This document shows, piece after piece, positions 23,914 through 31,224 of a DNA stretch of 38,935 nucleotides; the stretch's first letter is position 1; each line of letters begins with the position of its first letter. The DNA comes from Candidatus Aenigmatarchaeota archaeon. Lineage in GTDB: Archaea; Aenigmatarchaeota; Aenigmatarchaeia; GW2011-AR5. A program made the position numbers and the translations under genes. The notes under the pieces are model-generated. The model saw nothing but the letters and a program-made list of their open reading frames with translations. It had not been told where the DNA came from and did no database searches. The stretch is from positions 1 through 38,935 of the forward strand of contig JAGVVU010000013.1 in NCBI GenBank assembly GCA_018304605.1. Reading direction: 5' to 3'.

Positions 23914-24078
23914 TGGGTCAGGGCAGAATCGAATTCGGCTGATCTTTAATCCTAAAGACCATCTGCCGATATCCACCTCACGAGGAAAGAAGCTTATATC
24001 TTCTTTCTTTCCTGTGTCTCGGGAAGCTAAGCTTTCCGAAGATGTAAGGGTGGCGTCATGCCTCTAGACCACTGACCC
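23914..24078 (-). tRNA. tRNA-Val(UAC) with two introns
   Basis: The minus strand carries the acceptor stem GGGTCAG/CTGACCC with A73, a D arm GTC..GAC, anticodon stem CCACC/GGTGG with loop CTTACA and anticodon TAC, a five-base variable loop ending in C48, and T stem GGCAG/CTGCC with loop TTCGATT. Two inserts interrupt it. One is a canonical-position intron of about 64 nt after A37 (24042 to 23979). The other, 29 nt, lies between G53 and T54 of the T arm (23962 to 23934) and can fold into a GGTCTTTA-GGAT-TAAAGATC hairpin. Without them the tRNA is 72 nt. Exact splice sites may shift by a base. It lies 7 bp after tRNA-Ser. Confidence 0.88.
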
Positions 24079-24085
24079 ATTCAAG

Positions 24086-24260
24086 CGCTGGGAGAGGGAA
24101 ATTCCAGCCATGCTTGCGTTCTTCCCGCAAGCGCTTTCTTTTTAAGAAAGGGCTTTTTGAACCCTCGTGAGGCTTGCGCCTCACAGGTTTAGCAAACCTG
24201 CGCCGTTAGCCGCAAAACGCTTGCGCGTTAATCACTTAGACCAAGCTTGGCTATCCCAGC
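24086..24260 (-). tRNA. tRNA-Ser(GCU) with D-arm and T-loop introns
   Basis: Acceptor stem GCTGGGA/TCCCAGC with G73, D arm GCC..GGC, anticodon stem CAGGT/ACCTG with loop TTGCTAA (anticodon GCT), the long variable arm GAGGC-GCAA-GCCTC typical of Ser, and T stem GAGGG/CCCTC. An insert of 31 nt separates the D loop from the 3' D stem (24235 to 24205), containing the hairpin AACGC-GCAA-GCGTT. A second insert of about 56 nt splits the T loop after TTCAAA (24155 to 24100), starting AAGCCC and ending near GGCTGGAA, which offers an AGCC/GGCT helix. The mature length is 88 nt, as usual for Ser. It is transcribed from the TATA at 24284-24296. Confidence 0.88.
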
Positions 24261-24283
24261 AACAATAGTTTATCTGCCGTGAT

Positions 24284-24296
24284 AAACTTTTATACT
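24284..24296. promoter_or_regulatory. TATA element of the tRNA-Ser/tRNA-Val unit
   Basis: On the minus strand AGTATAAAAGTTT lies about 25 nt before the 5' end of tRNA-Ser. It is also a TATA in the other direction and may help drive the divergent DUF5654 gene. Confidence 0.6.
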
Positions 24297-24378
24297 ATTC
24301 TTGGCAATTATTATTATAGAACAGGAAATTCTGCATTATTCTACAGGAAAATTGGGCTACTTTTAGGAGTGGACATTC

Positions 24379-24714
24379 ATGGGCGAATATGAGGAAAAGG
24401 TAGAAAAGCTGTCAAATGTGCGCATGCTTTTCATGACTTCAATAGTCTCCGCGCTTGCACTTGTAGTCGGCCTTTTCTGGAACGAGGCGATAAAAGCAGC
24501 GATCGAGCAGATTGTACCGGCTGGCGAGGGGCTTTCCTACAAATTCCTGGCAGCAATAACCGTGACGATTGCTGTTGTTATCATAATCTATGTCCTGATA
24601 CACAGCCAGCGCATCGCGGAAGAAAAACTAAAAGAAATGGAATACAGGAAAAAACTTAAACTCGAGGAGAAAAAGAGACGGCTTGAAGAGAGAAAACAAA
24701 AACATCATGACTAG
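24379..24714 (+). CDS. DUF5654 family membrane protein
   Basis: A 111-aa protein with two transmembrane helices (LFMTSIVSALALVVGLFW and LAAITVTIAVVIIIYVLI) around the motif NEAIKAAIEQIVP, and a long basic coiled-coil tail rich in Lys, Glu and Arg (from about residue 80). This is the pattern of the archaeal family DUF5654, whose function is unknown. The start ATG follows GGAGTG at a normal distance. It sits between tRNA-Ser and tRNA-Glu. Confidence 0.85.
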   Translation: MGEYEEKVEKLSNVRMLFMTSIVSALALVVGLFWNEAIKAAIEQIVPAGEGLSYKFLAAITVTIAVVIIIYVLIHSQRIAEEKLKEMEYRKKLKLEEKKRRLEERKQKHHD

Positions 24715-24788
24715 TCCTTTGCGCCCCGGATCGTGGATTTGGCAGCACCAAGCTATTTTAAAAGATACGCTAATTACTTCTAAAGCAC

Positions 24789-24921
24789 GCTCCGTTCGTC
24801 TAGTGACCTTTTCTTCCAAAGAAAAGCTCAACCAAAAGAAGAGCAGGAATTGGTCGGAGATCCCGGTCAAGGATACTGGCCTTTCAAGCCGGCGGCACGG
24901 GTTCAAATCCCGTACGGAGCA
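24789..24921 (+). tRNA. tRNA-Glu(UUC) with a D-loop intron
   Basis: Acceptor stem GCTCCGT/ACGGAGC with A73, D stem GTCT/GGAT, anticodon stem CTGGC/GCCGG with loop CTTTCAA (anticodon TTC), and T arm ACGGG-TTCAAAT-CCCGT. The D loop is interrupted after TAG (about 24804) by some 60 nt before GGTCAAGGAT (24865). The insert has GACC (24805-24808) complementary to GGTC (24852-24855), as a bulge-helix-bulge helix would need, and an inner hairpin CTTTTCTT/AAGAAAAG. Removing it gives the normal loop AG-C-GGTCAA. TATA TATTTTAAAAG lies about 30 nt upstream. The exact splice sites are uncertain by one or two bases. Confidence 0.88.
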
Positions 24922-24950
24922 CTTTTCTTTTAAACTTTTCAATACTATAC

Positions 24951-25145
24951 ATGTTTGATTACCATGGACGGCGAAAGGAATCCGGCTATCGACAGGTACG
25001 GCGGCGCTCTCCAATGCCTAAAAACCCCTACCTTAGGGAAGGTATTATTCCCTCCTTTGGGCGCTATGATTTTGATATAATCCGCCCGCGAGGCTCGTAT
25101 TTTGCCGAGCCCGGAGCGCGCTATCGACTTGCCTATAGAAGGTAA
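24951..25145 (+). CDS. Doubtful small ORF
   Basis: A 64-aa frame (from ATG 24951, or a shorter version from an internal ATG near 25015) ends in FDIIRPRGSYFAEPGARYRL, which looks protein-like. A different frame starting at ATG 24964 (MDGERNPAIDRYGGALQ) also looks protein-like but ends after 38 residues. A TATA near 24929-24937 supports a leaderless start near 24957-24964. The two frames could again be one gene broken by an indel. Nothing recognisable. Confidence 0.25.
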   Translation: MFDYHGRRKESGYRQVRRRSPMPKNPYLREGIIPSFGRYDFDIIRPRGSYFAEPGARYRLAYRR

Positions 25146-25212
25146 TCATTTCTTATTGCCTCAGCTACAGCAACGGCTAAATACATTTCTGATATCACTA
25201 TTCTTGGTTATC

Positions 25213-25485
25213 ATGTCAAAATGCGGATGCGGTTATAGTTCTGGAAAAGGCAATTCGGGCAAAGGCGGAAGCGCCGACGGTTCAGGCAGCGGCATTGGCA
25301 AATATGGGAAAGGAGGAAACAGCCAAGGATATGGAAAAGACGGGAGGTTCAGCGCTTTTCTTTATCCTTCTGACATCGCCAACCCAGAATACGCAGGCAT
25401 TGCCCACTATGCACCATTCCTGCCTTTCAAGGCGCGCGGATCCGGCATAGAGCCGCTCGACGTGTTCTACAGGCAAGAGCGATGA
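25213..25485 (+). CDS. Gly/Ser-rich small protein
   Basis: A 90-aa protein beginning MSKCGCGYSSGKGNSGKGG with about 45 residues of Gly, Ser and Lys, then a more ordered tail (FLYPSDIANPEYAGIAHYAPF and PLDVFYRQER). No signal peptide or membrane helix is present in this version. ATG 25213 is preferred because the upstream extension in this frame has no good start. A CGC near the N-terminus could bind metal or lipid. I do not recognise it. Confidence 0.5.
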   Translation: MSKCGCGYSSGKGNSGKGGSADGSGSGIGKYGKGGNSQGYGKDGRFSAFLYPSDIANPEYAGIAHYAPFLPFKARGSGIEPLDVFYRQER

Positions 25486-25549
25486 AGCGTCCTTCTGCCC
25501 TGAGAACCGAGCTGGAAGAACTGGAAGACCGAAGAAGAAAGCAGATGCG

Positions 25550-26053
25550 CTAAGAAGCCGCGACAGTTATGAAAATAATGGACATGACTGCGATGAGAAG
25601 GGCGTGGCTCATTTTTATCCCGTGCAATTTCTTTATCAATAATGTGCTGGCTGCAATCATTACGACAGTCCAGGCAGCTTCCACGAAAATCACCCCTGCC
25701 GGCGCGGATCCCGTGGCGAATACTATGTAATAGAAAGGCCCATACAGCGGATAAATCACGTATGTAAACGCGAAAAGGAGCGTGATTACAGAGGCGACCA
25801 GCAAGGACTTTGAAAAATTATTTCCCGACAATTTCTCGCCCTTGAGGCTGGAAACTGCGAAAAGTATCATCAGCCCGCCTATTGCAACCTGGCCGATCAA
25901 AAGAAGCAGCGCCGGGACCGCAAAAAGCGGGCCGACGGCGAGCCTGTACGAGCCATTTGGAATGCCGGGAATAAGGATGTCGTAAAAGAGCATGTATATG
26001 ACAAAAGCAATTGCAGACAAGGCTATTGTCGCTGCGCTATGCAATTTTTTCAT
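25550..26053 (-). CDS. Five-helix integral membrane protein
   Basis: A 167-aa hydrophobic protein with about five transmembrane segments (IALSAIAFVIYMLFY, LFAVPALLLLIGQVAIGGLM, LLVASVITLLFAFTYVIY, AGVIFVEAAWTVVMIAAS and ALLIAVMSIIFITVA) and short loops. No catalytic motif, Fe-S motif or transporter signature is visible. It follows the ferredoxin gene on the same strand at 26 bp and may be co-transcribed with it. Function unknown. Confidence 0.75.
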   Translation of the reverse strand: MKKLHSAATIALSAIAFVIYMLFYDILIPGIPNGSYRLAVGPLFAVPALLLLIGQVAIGGLMILFAVSSLKGEKLSGNNFSKSLLVASVITLLFAFTYVIYPLYGPFYYIVFATGSAPAGVIFVEAAWTVVMIAASTLLIKKLHGIKMSHALLIAVMSIIFITVAAS

Positions 26054-26079
26054 GTAAATAAGTAGAACAGGGAATTTTA

Positions 26080-26343
26080 TTAGATTATCTTCTCGCCTTT
26101 CTCGTTGAGGAGATGTATCACATTAACCGGGCAGCAGTCCGCAGCTTCCTTGTTCTTCGTGTATTGATCATCAATTATCTCGAGCGTTTCGCGCACTATT
26201 TCGCCTGCTTCTTCCTCGCGCTCGCTGCCTTTCACGTCTGACTTCCCGTCCACCGCCGACATTTCCCAGAAATCCGGGGCTACAGCCGCGCATGCGCCGC
26301 AGCCTATGCAGTTCGGGCGGTCATGGTCTATTTTGTACGGCAT
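26080..26343 (-). CDS. Ferredoxin with an intact CxxCxxC motif
   Basis: An 87-aa single-cluster ferredoxin. CIGCGACAAVAPDFW supplies three ligands and CCPVNVIHL the fourth, about 50 residues later, the arrangement of Pyrococcus/Thermococcus-type monocluster ferredoxins. It would carry electrons from 2-oxoacid oxidoreductases. ATG 26343 is preceded by GGTGAG at 4 nt, so the upstream in-frame TTG/ATG codons are ignored. It is the only one of the three ferredoxin-like genes in this region with all four Cys. Confidence 0.9.
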   Translation of the reverse strand: MPYKIDHDRPNCIGCGACAAVAPDFWEMSAVDGKSDVKGSEREEEAGEIVRETLEIIDDQYTKNKEAADCCPVNVIHLLNEKGEKII

Positions 26344-26429
26344 ATGCTCACCTTCGCTTAATAACACAGTAATCTTTTAAAGGTATTAACATAAGATAAT
26401 AAAAATCTGTTTATAATAAAGGTGTTGAA

Positions 26430-27095
26430 ATGAATTCTAAAATTCTGCCTATATTGGCGATATTTTCCATCTTACTTGTGGCAGGCTGCACATCAACCGG
26501 CACTATCGGCTCATCGCCGTCTGTTAGTATAGTATCACCCACAGACGGGCAGGCCATTGCAGGCGACACAGTCACAGTTTCATTAGGCGCGTCGAATGTG
26601 CGCCTAACAGCGCCGAACGGAACGGTCGTGGAGGGGGAAGGGCATTTCCACGTATGGATCGACGATGCAAACGAGCAGCGCGGGGCGAAGACAACTTTCA
26701 CATTTGAGAATGCCGCCGCAGGAACGCACACAGTGAGGGTAGAACTGCACAAGGGCGACCACTCGCTGTACGAGGGCACTGCAAAGACAGTCACGTTCAC
26801 GGTCTCCGCTACAGGCCCAGTCAAGGAATTCAACATGAGTGCGCAGCGCTTTTCTTTTGATCCATCAACAATAACGGTCAACAAAGGGGACCGCGTCGTG
26901 CTCCGCATAACAAGCACCGACGTCGAGCACGGCTTCTCGCTTGCCACATACAATATAGTCGAGACGCTTCCCGTAGGCGAGACGAAAACAATATCCTTCA
27001 CGGCTGAACAGGTTGGCGAATTCAACTTCTTCTGCTCGGTCTTCTGCGGCTCAGGGCACGGCGACATGCGCGGGAAACTAATCGTTAACCCATAG
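26430..27095 (+). CDS. Lipoprotein with DUF4399-like and CuA-type cupredoxin domains
   Basis: A 221-aa exported protein. The signal ends in the lipobox VAGC (Cys about residue 20). Residues about 30-125 form a beta domain with HFHVWIDDAN and GTHTVRVELHKGDH, as in DUF4399. Residues about 128-221 form a cupredoxin. Its C-terminal CSVFCGSGHGDMRG has the full CuA ligand set C-x3-C-x3-H-x2-M, and an upstream His lies in STDVEHGFSL. CuA centres occur in cytochrome oxidase subunit II and N2O reductase, and related soluble proteins handle or sense copper. No oxidase genes are in the window. Confidence 0.88.
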   Translation: MNSKILPILAIFSILLVAGCTSTGTIGSSPSVSIVSPTDGQAIAGDTVTVSLGASNVRLTAPNGTVVEGEGHFHVWIDDANEQRGAKTTFTFENAAAGTHTVRVELHKGDHSLYEGTAKTVTFTVSATGPVKEFNMSAQRFSFDPSTITVNKGDRVVLRITSTDVEHGFSLATYNIVETLPVGETKTISFTAEQVGEFNFFCSVFCGSGHGDMRGKLIVNP

Positions 27096-27129
27096 GGATA
27101 TTTATTTTTTTCTGACCAATTAAATCTGA

Positions 27130-27684
27130 ATGACAATTATACAAAATGAGAGATTATGCGATGTTTTTCGCCAATCTCTTTGGATGTCATATTCAGACAC
27201 CCAACCTCTTTCAGACACGGGTGCCATCCCTGATAGAGGCTCTGTCGCGTATATTTCGGGTTTCATGGAACGGTTTGTAAGGTCCGAAAATCTTTTTACC
27301 CCGGATGGCTTTGATACTTTGACCCAAAGGTTCTTTGCCTTGCACGATAGAGGCGAGTCATTTTACAGCAGAGAGGTCGCGGATTTCGCGCTTTTCAATT
27401 TAGGGATGGTTCCAGAAAGACTCAAGGCAAAAGGTTTAATGTCTTTTTACACGGATACCGGAGCGACTTCTTATTCATGGCTTTATACACAGTCTTCTTT
27501 CCCAACATTTCAGGAACTCGGGGAAAACCTCCCATTTTACTGTGCTGTTATCACAAACGCGCGCGACAGGTACATGCGCATCGAGGATGATGGGAGCGGC
27601 GGCATAAGGATAGTTCCTGTTTATGAGAACGTACGTTTCAGGGGAGTTCAGGGGCCTGACGGAAGTTTAAGAGAACTTAATTAA
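27130..27684 (+). CDS. Protein of unknown function
   Basis: A 184-aa soluble protein with no recognised domain. It contains mixed hydrophobic and aromatic stretches (GFMERFVRSENLFTPDGFDTL, GATSYSWLYTQSSFPTF) and an alpha/beta feel in the C-terminal part (RIVPVYENVRFRGVQ). There is no signal peptide. TATA ATATTTATTT at about 27099-27108 puts transcription start at the ATG. It is isolated from the tes cluster by its own promoter and a 150-bp gap. Confidence 0.6.
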   Translation: MTIIQNERLCDVFRQSLWMSYSDTQPLSDTGAIPDRGSVAYISGFMERFVRSENLFTPDGFDTLTQRFFALHDRGESFYSREVADFALFNLGMVPERLKAKGLMSFYTDTGATSYSWLYTQSSFPTFQELGENLPFYCAVITNARDRYMRIEDDGSGGIRIVPVYENVRFRGVQGPDGSLRELN

Positions 27685-27736
27685 TTCTTCGGCGCCCATC
27701 TCTTGTTATAAACCCCTTTTAGAACTCGGGTAAGCC

Positions 27737-27786
27737 TTAAATATATAAAATAACATTGTAATAGTAACTTTTAGTGTTTTATAAAA
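27737..27786 (+). promoter_or_regulatory. Promoter region of the Tes-like gene
   Basis: Two TATA-like boxes, TTAAATATATAAAA (27737-27750) and TTTTATAAAAG (27775-27786), precede ATG 27838 by about 100 and 60 nt. Either gives a leader that holds the ribosome binding site GAGGTG (27826-27831). Confidence 0.55.
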
Positions 27787-27837
27787 GTTGTAAAATGACT
27801 TTTAAGACGTGGTCTAATTTAAAACGAGGTGCATCCA

Positions 27838-29838
27838 ATGGTAACGGCGTATCCGCAGGCAATAGCAAGAGACAGGACAGATATCAATCTGATATCCACT
27901 TCCCCCTATGTCAAGGACTATACTGACGAACGGAAAAAAGCGCTCGTCGGACTCCTGCCCGAAGGCGACGTGAAGGTTCTCAAATTCAACCAATCGCTCT
28001 GCCCCGGATGCGTGGACGACGAAAGATGGGACACGATGAAGATCGACTGCATCGTATACGTAAAGGACAACAAGGTATGGATGACCAAAAACTGCAGCAT
28101 GCACGGCGCCGTGACAGAGGTCTACTGGTCTGACTATGACATGTACAAGAAGGCCGAGAAGTTCCAGGACCCAGGCATCAAGATACTCAATCCTAACATA
28201 GACAAGAGCGAGTTCGAGATAAACTGCCCCACCGATTGCGGGCTTTGCGTCGAGCACGAATCACATACAGGCTTGGGCAACGTAGTGCTGACGAACAGGT
28301 GCGACCTTACATGCTGGTACTGCTTCTTCTATGCGAAAGAGGGAGAGCCGATATACGAGCCTACTCTTGACCAGATAAAATTCATGCTAAAGCGAATGAG
28401 GGACGAGAAGCCAGTAGGCGCCAACGCGGTGCAGCTCACGGGCGGCGAACCTACGCTGCGTGAGGACCTGATTGACATAATAAAAGCAGGAAAAGAGATT
28501 GGTTACGACCACATTCAGTTAAACACCAACGGCATAAACCTTTCAAGATCTTTGGAGCTTTGCCAGAACATAAAAAATGCTGGCAGTCACGTGCTCTACA
28601 TGTCTTTTGATGGCATGTCGCCTGAAACCAACCCGAAGAACTACTGGGAAGCGCAAGGGGCAATTGCCAATTGCAGCAAGGCGGGACTCGGAGTAGTTCT
28701 TGTACCGACCGTTATCGGAGGCGTGAATGACCATGAATTGGGAGATATAATCAGATTCGGATTCGGAAATATTGATACAGTTCGTTCTGTGAACTTCCAG
28801 CCTGTTTCCTTGGTTGGAAGGATGCCGGACAAATTGCGACGCAAACAGAGAATAACAATACCGGGCGCGATCAAGAAGATAGAGGAGCAGACGGACGGAC
28901 AGGTCGGCCGCGAGCACTGGTTCCCTGTGCCTTGCGCAAAACAAGTCACTGATTTTGTCGAGGCAATGAAGGAAGAGCCTAAATATCGACTGTCTATTCA
29001 CTTTGCCTGCGGAATGGCAACATATGTATTCAAGGACGGCGACAGAATGGTTGCCCTACCTGAGTTCTTTGACATAGAAGGGTTCTTCGAATACCTTGGC
29101 GAACTCACGCGCGAGCTAAACAGCAGCAAGCACAAGTCGCTCCGCAAGCCGTGGGTAGTGATGAAGCTGATGAAGAACATCAGCAAGTACGTCAACGAGG
29201 AAAAGAAGCCAAAAGACCTCAAATTCGTGAGGATGCTCACAGGCGCGGTAAGCGGTACGAACTATCATGGACTGGCGGATTTCCACAAGAATTCGCTGTT
29301 CGTGGGAATGATGCACTTCCAGGATCCTTACAACTGGGACATAGACCGCATACATAAGTGCGACATTCACTACGCGACACCGGACGGGCGCGTGCTACCG
29401 TTCTGCACATTCAACGTGATACCTGCCCTGTACAGGGACAAGGTGCAGAGAAAATTCTCAATCCCGTCAGATGAATGGGAAAGGAGAACAGGGAAGAAGC
29501 TCGTCGACGACAAGCACCACAGACGTCTCACTAAAGAACAGATGATGGCAATCAAAAATAATTTCGACCAGTTCAGGAAATACAAGGAGAAACGCAAGAT
29601 GTGGACCGACTGGGGCGAAGAATCTCTAGAGACGCCTTTGGCGTCGGGCATTCCGGCAGTTGCACAAATTCAGGCAACCCACAGCAACGATTTTGTGCCT
29701 CTCGGCGCAATCGGCGCGGCTGTCCTAGGAACACTTCCCAAAACAAAGCCGACGATGGAAAACCCGGCGGGAAGCTTCTCAGGCGGCGGATGCTGTTCCT
29801 CAGGCAAGGAAGAGAGCGGCGGCTGTGGCTGCCATTAA
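27838..29838 (+). CDS. tes: Radical SAM enzyme of the tetraether lipid synthase (Tes/MJ0619) type
   Basis: A 666-aa radical SAM protein. The SAM cluster motif is CDLTCWYC (Cys about residues 155, 159 and 162), followed by the GGEPTLR motif. Upstream Cys pairs (CPGC at about 55-58, CPTDCGLC at about 130-137) are placed like the extra Fe-S clusters of Tes. The C-terminus ends in a Cys-rich tail (GGGCCSSG, GCGCH). Tes couples two archaeol lipids into membrane-spanning tetraethers by radical C-C bond formation at the tail ends. Homologues in some archaea may alkylate other substrates, so the assignment is by family. I chose ATG 27838 because GAGGTG lies at the right distance; the in-frame GTG at 27829 overlaps it. 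Genes for ferredoxins and an Fe-S carrier follow. Confidence 0.82.
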   Translation: MVTAYPQAIARDRTDINLISTSPYVKDYTDERKKALVGLLPEGDVKVLKFNQSLCPGCVDDERWDTMKIDCIVYVKDNKVWMTKNCSMHGAVTEVYWSDYDMYKKAEKFQDPGIKILNPNIDKSEFEINCPTDCGLCVEHESHTGLGNVVLTNRCDLTCWYCFFYAKEGEPIYEPTLDQIKFMLKRMRDEKPVGANAVQLTGGEPTLREDLIDIIKAGKEIGYDHIQLNTNGINLSRSLELCQNIKNAGSHVLYMSFDGMSPETNPKNYWEAQGAIANCSKAGLGVVLVPTVIGGVNDHELGDIIRFGFGNIDTVRSVNFQPVSLVGRMPDKLRRKQRITIPGAIKKIEEQTDGQVGREHWFPVPCAKQVTDFVEAMKEEPKYRLSIHFACGMATYVFKDGDRMVALPEFFDIEGFFEYLGELTRELNSSKHKSLRKPWVVMKLMKNISKYVNEEKKPKDLKFVRMLTGAVSGTNYHGLADFHKNSLFVGMMHFQDPYNWDIDRIHKCDIHYATPDGRVLPFCTFNVIPALYRDKVQRKFSIPSDEWERRTGKKLVDDKHHRRLTKEQMMAIKNNFDQFRKYKEKRKMWTDWGEESLETPLASGIPAVAQIQATHSNDFVPLGAIGAAVLGTLPKTKPTMENPAGSFSGGGCCSSGKEESGGCGCH

Positions 29839-29839
29839 C

Positions 29840-29915
29840 CCTTTTCTTTCCAAAGAAAGAAAACCGTTAGCGGAAAAGAAAGATATTATCATAATGGTGG
29901 CTCACTGGCGTTCGC
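29840..29915 (+). repeat. Dispersed hairpin repeat, copy A
   Basis: Starting right after the tes stop, CCTTTTCTTTCCAAAGAAAG forms a hairpin, then CCGTTAGCGG a second small hairpin, then AAAGAAAGATATTAT and later GGCTCACTGGCG. The copy at 35329-35402 is almost identical over the first 50 bp, and a third, degenerate copy is at 17574. Confidence 0.7.
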
Positions 29916-29957
29916 TGAAAGATTTCTTTTTAATAATTTCAGGCTTTAGTTTCGCTT

Positions 29958-30269
29958 ATGAAAGGATTATTCGGAATGGGAAAGAAAGAGCAGAAAGAAC
30001 CCAAGCCTGCTGACGGCAAATGGCTTGTGCAATATGACAAAAAAGGATGCATTGGAGCAGCTACCTGCGAAGCCGTTTACCCGGAAAGATGGAACGTCCA
30101 AGGAAGCGGAAAGGCCGAACTGAAGGGCTCAAAATCCAGCGACGGCATCACTTTATTCGAGCTCCAGATCGGGCAGGACGAATTCGACAAGATGAAGGCA
30201 GCTGCCGAGGGCTGCCCAAAGAACGTCATACACATAATCAACAAGGAAACAGGCGAGAAAATAATATGA
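29958..30269 (+). CDS. Ferredoxin-like protein with Ala in place of the second Cys
   Basis: A 103-aa protein of the monocluster ferredoxin fold with a basic N-terminal tail (MGKKEQKEPK). The cluster motif is GCIGAATCEAV and later EGCPKNVIHI, so it has three Cys and an Ala where the second ligand should be. In Pyrococcus furiosus ferredoxin the same place is Asp. A 3Fe-4S or labile cluster is expected. The gene follows tes by about 120 bp and overlaps the next gene by ATGA. It probably shuttles electrons to tes or a local oxidoreductase. Confidence 0.8.
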   Translation: MKGLFGMGKKEQKEPKPADGKWLVQYDKKGCIGAATCEAVYPERWNVQGSGKAELKGSKSSDGITLFELQIGQDEFDKMKAAAEGCPKNVIHIINKETGEKII

Positions 30270-30565
30270 CGACGCTGGAAATCGTGCAATTCAGGCTGAA
30301 AAGCGAGACAGATGAAAAGGATTTCATATCAGCAGCTGAGGAACTGCAAAAAGAATTTCTTGGAAAGGCTGCAGGTTTCATAGACAGGGCGCTTGCGAGA
30401 ACGGAAGACGGAAATTGGATGGATGTCCTTCACTGGGAAACGCCGGAGGATGCGCAGCGGGTTGCGAAAGATTTCCTTAATCACGCAAGCGCTAGGCGCT
30501 ATGAAGATATGATAGATTTGGAAACAGCGAAGATGACAGATTCGTCTGTAGTGAGAAAGTTTTAA
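30266..30565 (+). CDS. ABM/dimeric alpha-beta-barrel protein
   Basis: A 99-aa protein with the ferredoxin-like dimeric alpha/beta barrel (EIVQFRLKS, then ELQKEFLGKAAGFIDRALAR, and WMDVLHWETPEDAQRVAKDF). The family includes antibiotic-biosynthesis monooxygenases, heme-degrading enzymes and many uncharacterised proteins. Its ATG overlaps the stop of the preceding ferredoxin gene (ATGA), so the two are translationally coupled and probably interact. The substrate is not known. Confidence 0.75.
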   Translation: MTTLEIVQFRLKSETDEKDFISAAEELQKEFLGKAAGFIDRALARTEDGNWMDVLHWETPEDAQRVAKDFLNHASARRYEDMIDLETAKMTDSSVVRKF

Positions 30566-30590
30566 ATGCATTGGATTGGTTAGTGATGCT

Positions 30591-31166
30591 ATGGAAACCC
30601 AGACACAGTCAATTACAAAAGACATGACGATGGGGGAGATAATAGAAAAATTCCCGTTCGCGTCAGAGGTCATGCTCTCCTATGGACTGCACTGCGTCGG
30701 ATGCCATGTCAATCCATACGAGAGCCTTGAGAACGGGGCACTCGGGCACGGGATGAGCGACGAAGAAGTAAATTCCATGCTTCAGGAGCTCAACGACCTC
30801 GTCAAGACGCATGCAGGCAAGGCAGAGGCACTTCCGAAAGATGCAAAGATCACAATCACAGAGTTCGCGGCAAGGAAGATAAACGAGATAATGAAAACCC
30901 AGCACAAGGATGGGTATGGATTGCGCGTTGAGGTGGCGCGCGGCGGCTGCGCGGGCTACACGTACAACATGGATTTTGAAAAAACCCACAGCGACGATGA
31001 TTTTGTCTTCGAGGAGCACGGCGTGAGGATGTTTGTAACGCCGAAAAGCATGGAATTCCTGAACGGCACTCAGATAGACTATACGGAAGGGCTCCAGGGC
31101 GCGGGATTCAAGCTCAACAATCCGAACGTGAAATCATCCTGCGGATGCGGGAAGTCAGTACATTAA
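30591..31166 (+). CDS. DUF1858 - A-type Fe-S carrier fusion protein
   Basis: A 191-aa fusion. Residues about 8-75 are a DUF1858 domain (MTMGEIIEKFPFASEVML, then SYGLHCVGCHVNPYESLENG), a helical motif with two Cys often found with Fe-S proteins. Residues about 83-190 are an IscA/HesB-type domain (AARKINEIMKTQ, GGCAGYTYNMDF, SSCGCGKS) whose three Cys bind and pass on Fe-S clusters. ATG 30591 is preferred over an upstream TTG because GTGAT precedes it. Together with the ferredoxins and tes it forms an Fe-S supply and electron unit. Confidence 0.88.
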   Translation: METQTQSITKDMTMGEIIEKFPFASEVMLSYGLHCVGCHVNPYESLENGALGHGMSDEEVNSMLQELNDLVKTHAGKAEALPKDAKITITEFAARKINEIMKTQHKDGYGLRVEVARGGCAGYTYNMDFEKTHSDDDFVFEEHGVRMFVTPKSMEFLNGTQIDYTEGLQGAGFKLNNPNVKSSCGCGKSVH

Positions 31167-31196
31167 GCTCCTTTTTCTTGTAAGAAAAAGTAGCTT
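31165..31196 (+). terminator. Hairpin after the DUF1858-IscA gene
   Basis: AAGCT (31165) and AGCTT (31192) enclose CTTTTTCTT-GT-AAGAAAAAG, a strong hairpin immediately after the stop codon, related in style to the dispersed repeats. It probably ends or stabilises the upstream transcript. Confidence 0.5.
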
Positions 31197-31224
31197 GCAG
31201 TCAAAAAGAACTATTATTATTCTT

